NCBI RefSeq assembly: GCF_004210375.1
Contig: NC_134825.1
Span: 67,757,558-67,821,557, forward strand
Origin: Tachypleus tridentatus
Lineage: Eukaryota; Arthropoda; Merostomata; Xiphosura; Limulidae
Length of the DNA stretch: 64,000 bases
Direction: 5' to 3'
Each line of letters begins with the position of its first letter. Position 1 is the first letter of the stretch. Made by a program: the position numbers and the translations under genes. Under the pieces are notes generated by a model. The model made no database searches, was not told the DNA's origin, and saw nothing but the letters and a program-made list of their open reading frames with translations. Shown one piece after another: positions 48,301 through 60,580 of the stretch.

Positions 48301-51300
48301 TATGGACAATGCTGGGTATTTGCTGGTGTATGCAATACTGGTAGGTTTCGCTTCTTTCTGCCTATATTATGCGATAACTACCTTTTATTAGCTGGATTTA
48401 ATAAGATGTGGATTGATGATTTGTTTTAATATCATACATTTGTCATAACGAAATTAAAACGAAAAATCAATAATCTTAAGATATTTATATTAGTAAAAGA
48501 AATGATGAGCAATCAAAGTCATTTGTGTGACAACAAATATAACAATTCATTCTGTTAACATTCACACAAAATGATTATTAGCATTTCATTATCTCGTGTT
48601 CATATCACTGCAATTCTAAAAATCTCTTTCCACATCACAAACGCGATAATCAGAAGTAATATCGTGATTTTAATAACACAAATTATTGTTTTAATATTTA
48701 CGGTATATCACGAAAATGTACTTATGAATATTTTGTCAGTTGCTAAAACATTTTATCAAAACTTTAATTTGATGTTTTATGGTTATAGTTTGCCGAGCCT
48801 TGGGGCTCCCCTGTCGGCCAGTTTCAAACTTCGTGTCAGCTCATGATGCAGACGCCACATTAACCATTGACAAACTATTTAACGAAAACGGAGATCAGAT
48901 GTCTGGAGGAACAAACGATTCAATATGGTACTTAAGGTTTTATGTTACTTTAATGTGATAATATTGTTCCAAATAGTTGTATATTAACGTTTTGTTCAGA
49001 TAAGATTTAATTACTAGCCGTTTTAGTACAGTTTTATAAAGAGTTTCTGCATTTGTTTTTCTTATATATATATATATTATATGATATATAACTTTTGAAA
49101 ATACGTTTCTAAACTGTGAAAAGTTAAAAGAAAGTAGCTCATTATAACAGAAGGTTTTTCTTTTATCTTTATGACAAGAACATCCTCTAACGATCGATCA
49201 CAAAACGTGTTAAGTATGTATGACTTTGTCACTGAGTTTTGAACGGAATGAAATCAATGTGTTAAACATTTTTAAGTATTTTATATAAAGAAATCTTTCC
49301 TCTGTGATTAGTTTTACAACACGAAACTCGTTCACTTTATTCAGATAACCTCTGAATAAGAAACAGAGATTTATTAACTAACTCGACAACTCGTGTTTCA
49401 GGAACTTCCATGTATGGAATGAGTGTTGGATGGCGAGATCTGACCTTCCTGCAGGATACGGGGGATGGCAAATACTTGACGCCACCCCACAGGAAACCAG
49501 CGAAGGTATTGTGCAACTCATAAAAATTATAGTTTCTATGTAAATATTTGAGAATGTATTTACGTACGTGTGAATAATACGAAAACTGTGGTTTTGTATG
49601 ATGACTTGCAGTTTGGATCTTGCAATTTAATATTAAACTCAGTTAAAGCAAGTTTCATAGTCTTAGAATCAAATAATTTTAAAGCAATATGAAAAATTAC
49701 TCTTTACTTTAAAGTTCTAGGAATATAATTAGAGATATGTTTTTGATATTTTCACTCAGGTATCTATCAGTTAGGACCAGCATCTCAACTAGCTGTGAAA
49801 AGAGGAGAAGTTGGATACAGATACGACGTCCCTTTCGTCTTCGCTGAAGTCAATGCAGACATCGTGTACTGGCAGAAAGACCGAAAAGCGGAAACTGGGT
49901 GGAAAAAAATGAAAACAAACACTAGCCAGTACGTAATTTTAAGTGTTACATGTTGTTTCTGAATGTACACCGTATTCACAGATATAAACACGTTACAAAA
50001 ATAACAGAGGACAAGGCACTTGTAGTGGCTGATACTCTGGTTGGCTTCTTTTATTTCGTTCCGTAGTAAAAACTCAGGAACGTGTATACCTGAATACAAG
50101 TGTCTGCGACCTCACAGTTCAGCCACCTTGTATACAAAGTGCCGTTTAGGTTGAAAATTCCAGTTCCTGAAATCTTATGCATGTTTTTGAGCACAATACA
50201 TTTCAGTTAAAAATACCGCTTTGTTATATCTATATAAATCACACTTATTTCTCCAAAGCTTGCCCTTCATTAAAGCGTACATAATAAAAATAGGCCCTAG
50301 AAAATAAACTTTTCTTATAATACATTATTTCTCAAAAATAATTAATCGAATTATTAATGAATGCAATCAAAAGCTATCAATTTGATATTACGTCTGGTTG
50401 CAGATATTGTTTAAAAGATAAATATTTTTTAGTAGACGTAAATGTTCAATGTTAAATGAATTACTAACAAGTAACTGACTGGCTTTACTTCATTTCCGTT
50501 CCATGTTAGGTTTAACTCCACAACAACAACATGCTTAATTTGAGAATTAGCTTCCTTCAAAGTCACAATACAGGTGTGATAAACTGTTGTTGTTTTTTTA
50601 ATTATAGTGTGGGCCGTCTTATACTAACAAAGAAGGTTGGAGTTGATGATGATTATGGAAACAGGGATGCTGAGGATATCACTTACGAGTATAAAAACAA
50701 AGAAGGTAAGTAACCAGTATATGTTTATAAAAATAAACCGACGTTTTGAACACTTGTGTATTGGAGAGTTTGTTTATTTTGTTTCTAAGTGGAAAGCTAC
50801 ACAATGAGTTTGAAAATAAAATTGCACCAGAGAATCTTGTTGCCTGATAAAACTGGTTTGTGTCCTGCAGGAACCGAGGAAGAGAGAATGTCTGTACTGA
50901 ACGCCACAAACAACGATATTGTGAGACACAGATTCGACCGACCTGTTGAAAAAGAAGACGTTTCATTCGAGCTATTGGAGAGTAAGAAAGTGATGATAGG
51001 ACGGCCATTCGATGTAACAATAAAGATTAAAAATCTGAGCAGCAAACCCAGAACAGTGTCAGCCATATTGTCAGCCAGCAGCGTTTACTACACTGGAATT
51101 ACAGCTAAAATGTTGAAACGGAAGAGTGATAAATTTATCCTTCAACCCAAGCAAGGTACACTTATGTTACCTAGTTTTACCTTTCTTGTATCCGTATGAT
51201 TTGTACTGATTAGAAGATAGACCTCATGAGCTGTTTATAGAATAATCTAATTACCATATGTAAGGTAATTGATAAACAGGACAGGTGTGGGTGTTGACGA

Positions 51301-52907
51301 AGTAAATAGAGTTTTGATAAAACTGTAATTACTTAGTTTAGTACGGTAGCGTAGAAGTCTAATACAACCTTATTTAAAATGATAAACACTGTTGTACCAG
51401 TCCAACATAACTGTTCTTAAATTAATTAACACCATTGTTTCTAATTGAAGGTTTTCTATCATAACAACAAATTTGTTCTAATATACATATATATATATAT
51501 TTAAAGTTAAATTTGATATTTCCCAGAAGTAATGTTCAGGAATTTTCTATCTTTATATAAGTAATGAAAAATGATGATGTAACTACAGATATGTATTCAC
51601 AATATTTATTATTAAAAACAATGAATTACTTAGAATTAACTTGTGATCTAGTGTTGTTACAAGAAAAAAGTGTAGCATAAACATGTACAAATGAATTTAA
51701 CGTTCGATACACATTGAGAAATAGGTTTAGGGAAAATTGTAATAACTGTCTGTAGGGATTATAGAGATTCTTTCTACATAGAAAGGTATATTAAATATAT
51801 GTTATTTACAGAGGAACTTCTTTCAATTAAATTGAGCTCAAGCGAATATCTCGACAAACTGGTGGATTACGCCATGATAAAAATCTACGCTTTGGCCACA
51901 GTGATGGAAACGCAGCAATCCTGGTCTGGTGAGGACGATTTTGTACTGGACAAACCGAAGTTGAGTCTTAAGGTAAGGTCAAATAAAGATCATATTGTTG
52001 GAATTCTAACGGTAGACACTACATTATTTTCCATATCTAGAATCCATGATAAATCCTCGATAATAAAATGTACTGTTATTATTATTTAACTTAGGTCCAC
52101 GGAACTCCAGAGGTTGGAAGACCATTTGAATTAGTTATCACTTTTCAAAACCCACTGAAACGTACTCTGGAAGATTGTGTCTTCAATATTGAAGGACCGG
52201 GACTTGCAGGACCGTACCATTCAAAGTTCAGGTGTGGAAAATATGCTCTCTCTCTAAAATAAAGTAACTCTCCGTATTTGAGTAAATTTAATTTCACACA
52301 AAAATTTCTTTAAACCTATCCGTATTTACGAACAAACAAATATCATTCGTCTTTACTTCATAATAACAATTCTAAAATAAACGAATTCAGCGACAATGTG
52401 TGAGAAGTTGATAAAAAACGGTTAAAAGACTAAAAGAATCTTCTGAACTTAACAGTTGTTTCTCATATAGTAATTTTAACTTTGTTTATAATATTGTTTA
52501 AGGAGAATTTCATTTAACCAACATTTAAATGGTGAGATAATCATACACAAAAAAACTCAATTAAGATCTTCTTAAATCGAACATCTGTTGTTCAGATACT
52601 AGTTATAATTAAGTTTGTAGATTAATATCGAATCTGAATAATGTTACCTGTTTAACTACGTTTAAAACAATACAAAGTTTACACATCGATGGCTATATTA
52701 TGTTTTTTTCATAACATAATTTTGTACCATTACAGGGATATCAAACCAGGTGAAACTATAACTCATAACGAAAAACTCGTTCCTCAGCAGCCTGGTTCCA
52801 AGACAATATTCGTCACTTTCAGCTCTCGGCAGCTCATCCAGCTCATGGGATCAAAACATATTGAGGTGATCCCAAAATCCGATCCAAGCCACAACGAGAC
52901 TTTATAA
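45360..52907 (+). CDS. Hemocyte-type transglutaminase, copy B (14 exons)
   Basis: Same enzyme and layout as copy A. Exons: 45360-45522, 46522-46731, 47047-47325, 47444-47562, 47741-47848, 48162-48340, 48789-48927, 49402-49505, 49760-49928, 50608-50705, 50871-51155, 51812-51972, 52095-52231, 52736-52907. All junctions are GT-AG with phases 1,1,1,0,0,1,2,1,2,1,1,0,2. Exons 4, 8 and 9 are in frame ([27 protein letters not shown]). The one defect is an extra C in exon 6 (six C at 48229-48234, five in copy A), which throws off the frame just before the catalytic [10 protein letters not shown]. Substitutions against A are few: LKSKDD for LNSKDD, PWSKG for PWNKG, KNEGD for KNGGD, KLSSSEY for [11 protein letters not shown] for LSLE, KRTLED for KRILED. 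Whether the C is real or an assembly error decides gene or pseudogene. Confidence 0.93.
45660..46390. other. Intron 1 segment shared by copies B and C, missing in A
   Basis: Phrases such as tttcctttcccttgggacaa and cttgaccttatgacct recur at 62310-63120 in copy C. Copy A goes from the same splice-donor side to the acceptor side in 399 bp, so A probably lost the segment. A (ta)n run is at 45755-45772. Confidence 0.7.
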
Positions 52908-55287
52908 GTTCTATTTAAAGTTACTGTTTGAGATGCATTGTTGTAAACTTTAGGTTATTGAATCGTGTTGTTTCATTAATATACTCGTATTTCTGTGTAA
53001 CTTATGCCTTTCAGGGATCAACTTTTGTTTTTTTTTAAGCATGTTAATTTTCTGTTTTGCTTTCTCATTTCAATACGATATGTTATAGTATTTCTTGGAA
53101 TTTTAAATATATTTTCGAAGTCTTGAAGATTGATGCTATATTTATACCACTTGGGTTCAACGAGTGAGCAATTTTTCACTTAAAATATATTTTCCATGTC
53201 TCCAGTTTAAATCACGTATTTGTTTCTGTTAAAATACTTAATATCTGTTGTGTATTTTTTAAATTAAGATCGTATTTATTTATTTATTTATTTTTATTAA
53301 TTTATATCTCGTGCAGTAAATGACAAAATACTCATAGTGTATTAAACTTTTTAAAAATATCAATGAAATATAGTATCTGTTTGAATCAATTCGTGAAGGC
53401 AGGTTTGCCATTTAGTACACTTTCAAAATTAGTTCCTTATTACAACCACAAAGAAAATCGAAAATCATTTTAATTAAAATATCCAAGTCATAGTGATGAT
53501 TTCATGTCTGGAAAGTGAGTTGCGCTGGAGTAAACAAATAACGATTTCAATTTGAAGATCTAGAATTAACAAATTTCACGTTTTCTACACAACACACATA
53601 ATATAATTACGGAGAGAAAATATTCGAATCAATTCATTTGATGTCTAGTTTCTTTTTTCTTAAAACAACTCATTATTTAAAAGGATGAATATGTAAACAC
53701 GATATACAATGATTATACCAGTTGTACGCGGTCGTTTATAACGAGAAAAATCGAACCTATGATTTTAGCGTTTTAATTCTGAAGATTTGTTACGAACCTA
53801 TGATTTTTTTTAATTCTGACATATAATATATAAGGTGTTAACCCACATGTGAATACTTAAAGAAACTGTAATCAAGATCACCCCAAACAAGTGATTATGT
53901 TACAGTTTCTATCACTGAGCATATTTTTGTTAGTTTATTGCTAAACAATAAAGCAAAGTTCAGTCCAATTAACAAGGAGGGAATATGTTTCATTTTTAAC
54001 TAAAATTTATAACCGACATGGTTTCACAAATTAACACTAAACAAGGGACATGTCTAACTCACAAATAAAACTAAATATCGCTTGCTAAATTTTCTCTGTC
54101 GTATACAACACTGTATGACCTACTTTCTCGCAAACTGATTAACTAACCCTCTCAACAGTTACTTCTGGTGCTTTTATGAGATACTAGTTTTTTCAAAAAT
54201 CTTATGAAATTTGGATACGTCACGTAAGATTTAAGCTCTGGAGAATATCTGTATAATTACATACCGAAAATTCTACTACAAAAAAAAAGACTAAATTAAA
54301 TTATTAAAAAAAAAACTATAACTTTAGTCTTCCCTAGATTTTGAAATCCCTAGAAGAATCTTAATACACAAATGAAACAAAAGTTTGTTAAACTTAAAGT
54401 TTAACATTGCTGGATATCGAACAATTATGTGCTCTCCTGTCAACGTCTTTGGAAGACGGTCAGAACACTTGATATTTCTCTTGGATTACATATAATCTTG
54501 AATATCTCTTGAATATCATATAATTTGGAGCAAATGGAGTTTTCTTAGCTCACATTCGCACATAAGCTCAGCTAATTCCTATTGTCCGATGTCTGAATTA
54601 CTCACTCCTTCGGATTTCTTTATCTAATTGGGTTCAAGGAGTCGTCGTCACTATGGTGATGTCTCATTGATTAAATACTATCTGTTGATTCCTTACACTC
54701 CTATAGTGATGACTGTGTTCACAAATGTATAGTAGTTCTCTTTTACTGACATCCTTAGAAGGAGTTTTAATTCTCTATCCGTTTATTCCAAAAGTTATTG
54801 GTAATATGTCCTTTTTACGATGCAGTCGAAATAACTATTGTTTGTGGTTTCATCTTCCGTTCTACATAACTAATTATTTAATTATTCGTTTCACTTCTTT
54901 TAGAATACCAGCAGAGGGAGTTCACGTTTACACATTGCTCGATATGATTATCCTGAATTTCTGTATGGTGTGTTCAGATCTTTATTTGTGTTTTTAATGT
55001 ATTCAAGTTCTATCGTCAACTGTCAAACTTCCTTGAAAGGTGATCATATGCCTTGCTTTAGTCTAATTCAGATGTAACTAATATATTACGGTATCTTTGA
55101 ACTGCTGAGTGGATTAATGAATCCACACTTCATGTGGAACATCCTTACAAGATATCTTGATAAAGTTTTTCACAAGTTCTGTTAAACTATCATCCACACT
55201 CTTTATTCTGCTTTAAAACTGTTTTATAATTATTATATACAGGGATGTAGAAGAAAAATTAAACCTGGGAGAGGACCAAAGCTGATT
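52908..55287. other. TGase B 3' flank, no gene seen
   Basis: It aligns in blocks with the unit A 3' flank (for example gctcagctaattcctattgt and atgaatccacacttcatgtg in both) with replaced stretches between. A candidate attaaa signal lies at 53341-53346. The frame at 54725-54997 is not conserved as an open frame in unit A. Confidence 0.5.
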
Positions 55288-56125
55288 TCACCCAGTGAAA
55301 TGAGGGAATATTCGCCACATGTACATAACACACGTCATTCTCCGGCCTTTATCAACAGTAATTTTTCTAATTTTCATGCATTTTTACTGAGTAAGATTGA
55401 GAAATGTACCCCTTTCCTCTACTTTCTACCCCACTAGCAGTTAATATTTATTGGTTATGTTCACTCATTTACAGATTTTTTTCTGTGATAAAAGTCGCTT
55501 CTCATTTATTTCAAAATATTTTTATTTGTCAGTGTGAGAATGAGGGAGAATCAGGAAAGAGTAAGTGACTATTGGCTTACATGGCCAAATATGAATAAGT
55601 ATTTAACATATTGTAGTTACTTTTTACAAAATAGTATTTAAGAAATTTACATACATTTTTCTCAAAATAAAATGTTTATAAAAGCGATACCACAAACTAT
55701 TCACGGTACATGAATTACTTAATGCGTTGTACCAGTGACAACAAGTTCAAAAAACTTGGATGTTAGGGTTCTGCTCCTAAGTTCTCAAAGACAAAATCCC
55801 ATGGACGAACAAGCACTTCTAAGCATCCTTGCTAAAAAAATACATTGTAGATAATAGAATGAAAGCATAATACATTAATCAACTGCTGAATAATTATTAA
55901 TAATCTAGTTGTTTTGAATTAAGCACAAAGCTGCACAGTGGGCTTTCTGTGTTCTGCCCACCAAGGGTATCGATACCCGTTTTTTAGCGTTGTAAGTCCC
56001 CAAACATATCGTTGAGCCTCTGGGAGGCTGTTAATACTGACTCAAACAGTTGTTAATCACAGGATCGCATAAAGATATTGCAACCAGGAACAAGGTGATT
56101 CGAATTCAAGTAATTCTAGCTACTG
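55288..56125. other. No gene seen; tRNA-like repeat copy
   Basis: A minus-strand copy of the second tRNA-like family lies at about 55915-56035 (ttaagcacaaagctgcacag, gggtatcgatacccg, gttgtaagtccccaaacata). The remainder is unremarkable AT-rich sequence. Confidence 0.5.
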
Positions 56126-56127
56126 AG

Positions 56128-56213
56128 TAAACATACGGCGTCTCTATGGTATAACACTTATTGTTTAATATTATCATATGGTGTCTTTATGGTATAGCAC
56201 TTATTGTTTAATA
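56128..56213. repeat. Short tandem duplication beside the DNA transposon
   Basis: The phrase of type ggtgtctttatggtatagca, followed by cttattgtttaata, occurs at about 56129-56162 and again at 56180-56213. The transposon sits at the end of the second copy. Confidence 0.75.
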
Positions 56214-56722
56214 CAGTGGAGCGTCGTTAAGCCGCGGTATTTGAGGGGTCAATCTGCTTAACCGCGGCTTAAACCTTTGTGGAAAATTGAGGAAGCTACT
56301 GGTACATCATCATCAATGGAGTGATTTCTATTGGGTTTGTGGCCAATATTTATACAATTCCACAAAAATATCAGATTATCGAATTAAAATTAATATTTTA
56401 ATTATTTATCACTTTTTTCACGGATTTACCGCGGATTAACTTTAATGTATGGAGAGGTGTGATTCGGTAACAATGGCGGCCTCCATAAAGCTGACATAGA
56501 GAGCGAATAAGGTAGATTAACGGTCGATTTATATTGTAATATATTTTATTTATTTCCCAAATTAAAGCAAATCCTTTTTAAATATCCCCTTAAAGTTATA
56601 AAGCCAGAATTAAATTCGTAAGCCGCGTTTTTACACGTTCTTAAATTAGCGGTGACAAGACTTGCTACAGAGGCTTAAGCGATTTCGCGGTAACTGTGCC
56701 GCGGCTTAATGGCGCTCCACTG
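56214..56722. mobile_element. Non-autonomous Tigger/pogo-type DNA transposon
   Basis: The ends are inverted repeats: cagtggagcgtcgttaagcc at the left and, reversed, cagtggagcgccattaagcc at the right, followed on both sides by gcgg. TA dinucleotides at 56212-56213 and 56723-56724 are the target duplication. The interior (about 460 bp) has no transposase. Further inner copies of the cttaa-ccgcgg theme occur near both ends. TA target and CAGT start fit the pogo/Tigger branch of Tc1/mariner. Confidence 0.85.
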
Positions 56723-56724
56723 TA

Positions 56725-57715
56725 TTATCAGAAGAAGTTCACACCCTTATCGTTTAATTCGTTACTTTAGTAAGGCTAACTTAACCAATTGTATTTGCTT
56801 TGTTTTTTTTTCAAATATTTTAAAGAACTTTCTTGAAACTAATTCTATAACCATTTAGAATATGTTGAAAATTTTACAATAAAAAAGAGTAACTTAATTA
56901 GTCGACTTATGACGTATTTTTTCAGCTTTAAAACATATCGCTGCTGTTTTTTTAAAAAATTGAATAATAGCTCGAAGTAGTAAAAAGTAGTTTCTCATAG
57001 AACGTACTTTGTTGAATATCTCACAAATACTTGAATGGTGTGCCCATCATAAAACATTGAATGTTGTTTTCAGATTCTGTTTGAAAAGTGTTTTTTTTAG
57101 TTTCAAATCTAAATATCATTGTATTATGATATTTTATATAATTTGTAATTCATCATAAAATCCACATGTTTAAGTCGTTATTCTGTAGTAACACACAAAC
57201 CTTATTTTAAATTGTTCTTCATATCATGAGACTTAAAATTTATATTAATGTGCTAATTTTCGCTGATAAATATGTGATGTTATTTTAAATAAAGACAAAT
57301 GGCTAGTTTGTCGACTTAAAACAAAGGAACTGATACTGAAAAACAATCTTACCGTGAATTGAACTTAAAATTTATTCCAGTCAAATGATAAATGTAAATA
57401 ATACAAATATTTCGTGCAACGATAAGTAAAAAAATTGTTGTATCACTTCAGGACGACTTTAATGGTGAGGACATAAAGTAATGTTTATTATTATGCTTGC
57501 ATATCTTCGTATGACAAACTCTCACTAAATGTCCGTATATATAGATAACTGAGTCTAATAAAGAACCTATTGAATATAAATTACACAATAGTTGTATAAA
57601 AACAGAATGCAAACATTTCACTAATGTTTGGTGGAACATCTTTTATAAGCTCTCGAAGAATTATTATCATTAATTATACTTTTCAGTGATGTCGAGAAAA
57701 CCCACTTGCAGAGAA
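56725..57715. other. No gene seen
   Basis: AT-rich intergenic sequence. The minus-strand frame at 57448-57639 has no features to support it. Confidence 0.5.
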
Positions 57716-57719
57716 AAAT

Positions 57720-57945
57720 TTATATGTAAAAACGACTGATTTGAATTTAGAGAATTTTTTTGTGTAGAGGAGCGAACAACATTTCGATGATCTTCGGTGA
57801 TCGTCAGGTTCACAAAGAAAGAAAGAGGTAACTGGCCTATAGTTGACCACATGTTTGAAGAGGTTGTGTAACTGAGTGTAGGAATGTAGAGGGCGTGTTT
57901 GATTATTAATAACATATATAATTGCAATAATTAGCATAATAGCCA
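57720..57945 (-). mobile_element. PLE 3'-end fragment with hammerhead-like motif
   Basis: It matches the left-arm end of the big PLE in the same orientation: gagcgaacaacatttcgatg, ggtgatcgtcaggttcacaa, gaccacatgtttga and gaatgtagagggcg. The hammerhead-like part is 57772-57813 (minus), still with GUGAAC/GUUCGC stem I and CUGACGA but a weaker stem II. It is decayed. Like 41300-42081 it lies at the left edge of the B/C shared block. Confidence 0.85.
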
Positions 57946-58454
57946 TTATGATGATTCCTTATGGCAAGCATGATTATTTATTGCACTTTTTGTTCCAAAT
58001 TATTCTTGTCACACTTTGACTTGATATGAAATATTCCAAATGTGTAATTAAGCGTTAGTTGTAAGTCGCTCTCCTTACAATTTATATATAAGGTAGTGTA
58101 TTGGTGCTATAAAATCATTAGGTTTATATGTGCTGTGCATATTGTTGTGTTGTCTGTAATTTTATGTATCCATAAACTGTGTATTGTTTTATCCTTCGGA
58201 AACGTGGGCCGCATTATGTTTCAACCAGCCATTTTTTTCGGTACGCAACTGTACCATCGGCAATCTTTAACGTTAACTACAAAGTGAAAGGAATTTCGTA
58301 CTGATCTTGTCAAAACACAACGAACAGAATACCATCGGGACGCCTAATATGGTTACAGTAACGCCTTGAGCCATATCATAATTCCAACTGTATCCGCTAG
58401 GCTTACTATCAGAGTATAACATTTTGTCAATTCCAGAGCTGCAGAAAGAGGCTT

Positions 58455-58734
58455 TGTTTGTTTGTTTTGGAATTTCGCACAAAGCTACTCGAGGGCTATC
58501 TGTGCTAGCCGTCCCTAATTTAGCAGTGTAAGACTAGAGGGAAGGCAGCTAGTCATCACCACCCACCGCCAACTCTTGGGCTACTCTTTTACCAACGAAA
58601 AGTGGGATTAACCGTCACATTATAACGCCCTCACGGCTGGGAGGGCGAGCATGTTTAGGCGCGACTCGGGCGCGAACCCGCGACCCACAGATTACGAAGC
58701 GCACGCCTTAACGCGCTAGGCCATGCCAGGCCCG
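58455..58734 (-). mobile_element. Full-length SINE, specific to unit C, with TSD
   Basis: Reverse orientation, from tgtttgtttgttttggaatt to ccatgccaggcc. The flanks carry cagaaagaggctt (58442-58454) and cagacagaggctt (58735-58747). Unit B reads through at about 42755-42775, so this insertion followed the B/C split. Confidence 0.93.
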
Positions 58735-58932
58735 CAGACAGAGGCTTCGGGGATGTTTTGAAACACAAGGCAACACAACTTCCGCCCTCATTTCTTCATG
58801 AAATTGAGTGTAATCACGTGAAATGTATTAGAAACTTTGAGCAACTGGAATCGTCTTCAGCCTATGAAAAGTTTAACTTGTTCGAAAGTTGTATTATCGC
58901 TAGAATATCTTAGTTTTTATCATTTAAGTCAT

Positions 58933-59338
58933 AAACAATTACAATACAGGTCTAAAACAATACAAATGGTGTAATCATCCAGTTATTACAGACAAAATAA
59001 ACAATTACAATACAGGTCTAAAACAATACAAATGGTGTAATCATCCATTTATTACAGACAAAATAAACAATTACAATACAGGTCTAAAACAATACAAATG
59101 GTGTAATCATCCATTTATTACAGACAAAATAAACAATTACAATACAGGTCTAAAACAATACAAATGGTGTAATCATCCAGTTATTACAGACAAAATAAAC
59201 AATTACAATACAGGTCTAAAACAATACAAATGGTGTAATCATCCAGTTATTACAGACAAAATAAACAATTACAATACAGGTCTAAAACAATACAAATGGT
59301 GTAATCATCCAGTTATTACAGACAAAATAAACAATTAC
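58933..59338. repeat. 66 bp minisatellite, 6.15 units
   Basis: Units start with aaacaattacaatacaggtc at 58933, 58999, 59065, 59131, 59197 and 59263, with a final partial unit at 59329. They differ only at one position (catccagttatt or catccatttatt), so expansion is very recent. Unit B has no array at the equivalent place. Confidence 0.97.
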
Positions 59339-59534
59339 ATTAAAAAGAGCATGATACCAACTTTTAGTTGTTTTTGAGTTGATTTATAAAAATAACCTAG
59401 TGAAGCTTGTTCAAGCCAAGGAGTCATGCTGCACTGGAATTATTTAAGTAAGACACAACAACAAATGAAACACAAATTCAGTCGGCAAGTTCGCCTTCAA
59501 AAGGACAAAAAATTATTTGATATAACATGAACTA

Positions 59535-59690
59535 TGGGCTACTCTTTTACAAATGAATAGTGCAATTGATTATCAACTTATAACACCCCAACAGCTGAAA
59601 AAGCGAGCATATTTGGTGTGACTAGAATTCGATCAGACGACCCTCAGATTACGAGTCAAGCGCCCCTAACCATCTGACCATGCCAGGCTT
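59535..59690 (-). mobile_element. Partial SINE, reverse
   Basis: It holds the head and first half of the body in reverse: gggctactcttttac, cagattacgagtcaagcgcc and ccatgccaggc. The 3' half is absent. Diverged. Confidence 0.8.
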
Positions 59691-59854
59691 TATAAATTTA
59701 TCAGATACGACTACAAGTTCTCCTTTCTCCAGGAATGGTATAGTCTGGAGTTATAGCAATCAACTCTCAGTTTGTGAGTTCCGAGTTCGAAGCCTGTTAC
59801 ATAATAAACTTTATCTTGCAGTAAAGATTATCTCGGAACAATCTTAGTTTTAAA

Positions 59855-60065
59855 TAATACTGTGTGTGGCGCTGGATTTGCGATTTACGGATCGCAAGTT
59901 CGAAGTCACTCGTCGAATAAACTTGGCCCTTCAGCCATGAAGACGTAAAATCTGAAGGTCAATCCGTATATCAGTGGTGGGGAATGTTGACTAGTTCTGT
60001 GCCAATCAAAATTACGAGTGGGTAATACAGTTAACCATCGAGATTTACACGAAATTCAACAAAGA
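59855..60065 (+). mobile_element. Ancient SINE remnant
   Basis: The family order can be followed (gcaagttcgaag, cccttcagccatga, aaggtcaatcc, gtggtggggaatgttgacta, cacgaaattcaacaaagaaa) with heavy substitution. It occupies the place of the ancient SINE of units A and B (22890 and 43367) and may be the same insertion. Confidence 0.6.
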
Positions 60066-60308
60066 AACTAACCAAACTTCTTTCAAATTGTTACTACATT
60101 TTACGTCCGAGTTTTATCCAAATAAAATACTTCTTTTGGGAAAATGTTTAATGTGTATGCGACTATTTTTGCCACAAGAGTGAGTGAATAGCTCACGCGT
60201 TATATTACTTTAACTTTCAGAATAGTGTATTGTTATTAATAGTTTATTAATCTAGTTACAGTAGTTAATAACAACAGTAGTTAGATTATTGCCACAGCAG
60301 AAAAGAGG

Positions 60309-60580
60309 CCTGGCACGGCTAGGTGGTGAAGGTACTCGACTCGTATTCTGAGGGTTGAGAGTTCGAATCTCTGTCCCACCAAACATGCTCGCTCTTTCAG
60401 CCGTGGAGGCGTTATAAGGTTACGGTCAATCCCACTATTCGTTGATTAAGAAAAGTAGCCCAAAAGTTGGCGGTGAGTGGTGATTAATAGTTTCCTTCCC
60501 TCTCGTCTTACATTGCTAAATTATGAACGACTAACGCATATAGCCTTCGTGTAGCTTTGCGCGAAATTCAAGAACAAACA
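60309..60580 (+). mobile_element. tRNA-derived SINE, full length, moderately diverged
   Basis: It begins ggcctggcacggctaggtgg, has a B box agttcgaatctctg and ends gcgcgaaattcaagaacaaa. It lies upstream of copy C and is not seen in units A or B. Confidence 0.9.

Larger units (their letters stand above)
43055..55287 (+). repeat. TGase duplication unit B
   Basis: Partner of unit A (22590-35783). Gene start to gene start is 20194 bp from A to B and 16657 bp from B to C. The unit lacks both unit A SINEs (24148 and 35196) and carries a 999 bp intron 1 in place of 399 bp. Confidence 0.85.

Noticed and set aside
58933-59338. Regular direct repeats resembling a CRISPR array
   Set aside because: The whole 66 bp unit repeats with no unique spacers and the genome is plainly eukaryotic. 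It is a minisatellite.
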